From positions 306,501 to 370,500 of the forward strand of contig JAODUO010000078.1 of NCBI GenBank assembly GCA_025642075.2: 64,000 nt of DNA, written 5' to 3'. A program made the position numbers and the translations under genes. Below the pieces are notes generated by a model. The model saw nothing but the letters and a program-made list of their open reading frames with translations, ran no database searches and had not been told where the DNA came from. Below, one piece after another: positions 61,601-64,000 of this stretch (positions within the stretch are counted from its first letter, which is position 1; each line of letters begins with the position of its first letter). The DNA is from Ridgeia piscesae. Its lineage: Eukaryota > Annelida > Polychaeta > Sabellida > Siboglinidae.

Positions 61601-64000
61601 GTGTGATTGCATATAACCACATCATCAAAGGGGTCACCAGTCTGATTGCTATGTTTGTGAGTGATCGTGTATGATTGCATATAACCACATCATCAAAGGG
61701 GTCACCAGTCTCATCACTGTTTGTGAGTGATCGTGTGTGATTGCATATAACCACATCATCAAAGGGGTCACCAGTCTGATTACTATGTTTGTGAGTGATC
61801 GTGTGTGATTGCATATAACCACATCATCAAAGGGGTCACCAGTCTCATCACTGTTTGTGAGTGATCGTGTGTGATTGCATATAACCACATCATCAAAGGG
61901 GTCACCAGTCTCATCACTGTTTGTGAGTGATCGTGTATGATTGCATATAACCACATCATCAAAGGGGTCACCAGTCTCATCACTGTTTGTGAGTGATCGT
62001 GTGTGATTGCATATAACCACATCATCAAAGGGGTCACCAGTCTGATTACTATGTTTGTGAGTGATCGTGTGTGATTGCATATAACCACATCATCAAAGGG
62101 GTCACCAGTCTGATTACTATGTTTGTGAGTGATCGTGTGTGATTGCATATAACCACATCATCAAAGGGGTCACCAGTCTGATTACTATGTTTGTGAGTGA
62201 TCGTGTGTGATTGCATATAACCACATCATCAAAGGGGTCACCAGTCTGATTACTATGTTTGTGAGTGATCGTGTGTGATTGCATATAACCACATCATCAA
62301 GGGGGTCACCAGTCTGATTGCTATGTTTGTGAGTGATCGTGTGTGATTGCATATAACCACATCATCAAAGGGGTCACCAGTCTGATTACTATGTTTGTGA
62401 GTGATCGTGTGTGATTGCATATAACCACATCATCAAAGGGGTCACCAGTCTGATTGCTATTTTTGTGAGTGATCGTGTATGATTGCATATAACCACATCA
62501 TCAAAGGGGTCACCAGTCTCATCACTGTTTGTGAAATGATCGTGTGTGATTGCATATAACCACATCATCAAAGGGGTCACCAGTCTGATTCTTGTTTGTG
62601 AGTGATCGTGTATGATTGCATATAACCACATCATCAAAGGGGTCACCAGTCTGATTGCTATGTTTGTGAGTGATCGTGTATGATTGCATATAACCACATC
62701 ATCAAAGGGGTCACCAGTCTGATTACTGTTTGTAAGTGATCGTGTGTGATTGCATATAACCACATCATCAAAGGGGTCACCAGTCTGATTACTATGTTTG
62801 TGAGTGATCGTGTATGATTGCATATAACCACATCATCAAAGGGGTCACCAGTCTGATTACTGTTTGTGAGTGATCGTGTGTGATTGCATATAACCACATC
62901 ATCAAAGGGGTCACCAGTCTGATTGCTATGTTTGTGAGTGATCGTGTATGATTGCATATAACCACATCATCAAAGGGGGTCACCAGTCTCATCACTGTTT
63001 GTGAGTGATCGTGTGTGATTGCATATAACCACATTATCAAAGGGGTCACCAGTCTGATTACTGTTTGTGAGTGATCGTGTATGATTGCATATAACCACAT
63101 CATCAAAGGGGTCACCAGTCTGATTGCTATGTTTGTGAGTGATCGTGTGTGATTGCATATAACCACATCATCAAAGGGGTCACCAGTCTAAATTCTATGT
63201 TTTTGAGTGATTGGTGTGATTGCATATAACCACATCATCAAAGGGGTCACCAGTCTAATTACTATGTTTGTGAGTGATCGTGTGTGATTGCATATAACCA
63301 CATCATCAAAGGGGTCACCAGTCTGATTACTGTTTGTGAGTGATCGTGTGTGATTGCATATAACCACATCATCAAAGGGGTCACCAGTCTGATTGCTATG
63401 TTTGTGAGTGATCGTGTATGATTGCATATAACCACATCATCAAAGGGGGTCACCAGTCTCATCACTGTTTGTGAGTGATCGTGTGTGATTGCATATAACC
63501 ACATCATCAAAGGGGTCACCAGTCTGATTACTGTTTGTGAGTGATCGTGTATGATTGCATATAACCACATCATCAAAGGGGGTCACCAGTCTCATCACTG
63601 TTTGTGAGTGATCGTGTGTGATTGCATATAACCACATCATCAAAGGGGTCACCAGTCTGATTACTTTTTTGTGAGTGATCGTGTGTGATTGCATATAACC
63701 ACATCATCAAAAGGGGGCACCAGTCTGATTACTGTTTGTAAATGATCTGTTGATTGCATATAACCACATCATCAAAGGGGTCACCAGTCTGATTGCTATG
63801 TTTGTGAGTGATCGTGTATGATTGCATATAACCACATCATCAAAGGGGTCACCAGTCTGATTACTGTTTGTGAGTGATCGTGTGTGATTGCATATAACCA
63901 CATCATCAAAGGGGTCACCAGTCTGATTGCTATGTTTGTGAGTGATCGTGTATGATTGCATATAACCACATCATCAAAAGGGGTCACCAGTCTCATTACT
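58686..64000 (+). repeat. 65-68 bp satellite array, about 80 copies, continuing past the window
   Basis: Unit gattgcatataaccacatca then tcaaaggggtcaccagtctg, attactatgtttgtgagtga, tcgtgtgt. Variants (gattgctatg, gattactg, ctcatcactg; cgtgtgtg, cgtatg) recur in ordered groups, giving dimer-like higher-order periods of about 134 bp. The first units (cattgaagg type) differ most, as expected at an array edge. Complementary-strand frames of up to 173 codons are by-products. Confidence 0.97.

Noticed and set aside
58686..64000. CRISPR-like array or repeat-protein gene
   Set aside because: Units are contiguous with no unique spacers, and frames are short and shift with 65/68 bp units. It is a satellite array.

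Overview
The window is animal nuclear DNA. It carries three intron-rich genes on the + strand: the 3' part of a DNA topoisomerase II gene (TOP2, 696-21267), the last exons of a Nipped-B/NIPBL cohesin-loader gene (24327-28718), and a complete MEKK2/3-type MAP3K gene (coding 39583-57092, 602 residues). GT-AG introns, a PB1 domain joined to a kinase domain, tRNA-derived SINE-like elements and hAT-type elements point to a metazoan. The mix of repeats suggests a non-vertebrate, probably marine, but I cannot name the species. There are no bacterial operons, CRISPR arrays or intact RNA genes.

Layout: 1-21267 TOP2 from just after the TOPRIM core to the stop codon (17 complete exons, 853 residues), then a 3' UTR to about 22.6 kb. 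24327-28718 holds six exons coding for the C-terminal 317 residues of NIPBL. Its HEAT-repeat body is not in the 3 kb between the two genes, so either TOP2 is nested in a NIPBL intron, or this is a separate/partial copy, or the assembly is joined wrongly. 31.2-31.7 kb is a promoter-like patch (NRF1-like, CTCF-like, CRE and GC-box motifs) that probably starts the MAP3K transcript. Probable 5' exons are at about 31.5-31.69, 38388-38471 and 39528-39586, followed by 14 further coding exons. From 58.69 kb to the window end is one 65-68 bp satellite array.

The most unusual feature is the repeats. More than twenty separate tandem arrays fill the introns, and several are built from the splice junctions themselves. 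A 52 bp unit repeats the end of a TOP2 exon with its donor (1-180). A 33-49 bp unit repeats the acceptor plus the first 18 coding bases of an exon (about 4757-5237). A 44 bp unit repeats an acceptor plus exon start about 25 times (15885-17020). Other arrays touch real acceptors directly (4201, 12182, 14851) or start at a real donor (48729). Correct splicing must pick one junction out of many near-identical copies.

The three proteins do not form one pathway. TOP2 passes DNA duplexes through each other. NIPBL with MAU2 loads cohesin on chromatin. MEKK2/3 phosphorylates MAP2Ks, including MEK5, which it binds through its PB1 domain. All exon limits come from reading frame, splice consensus and remembered family sequence; no alignment or transcript data was available.
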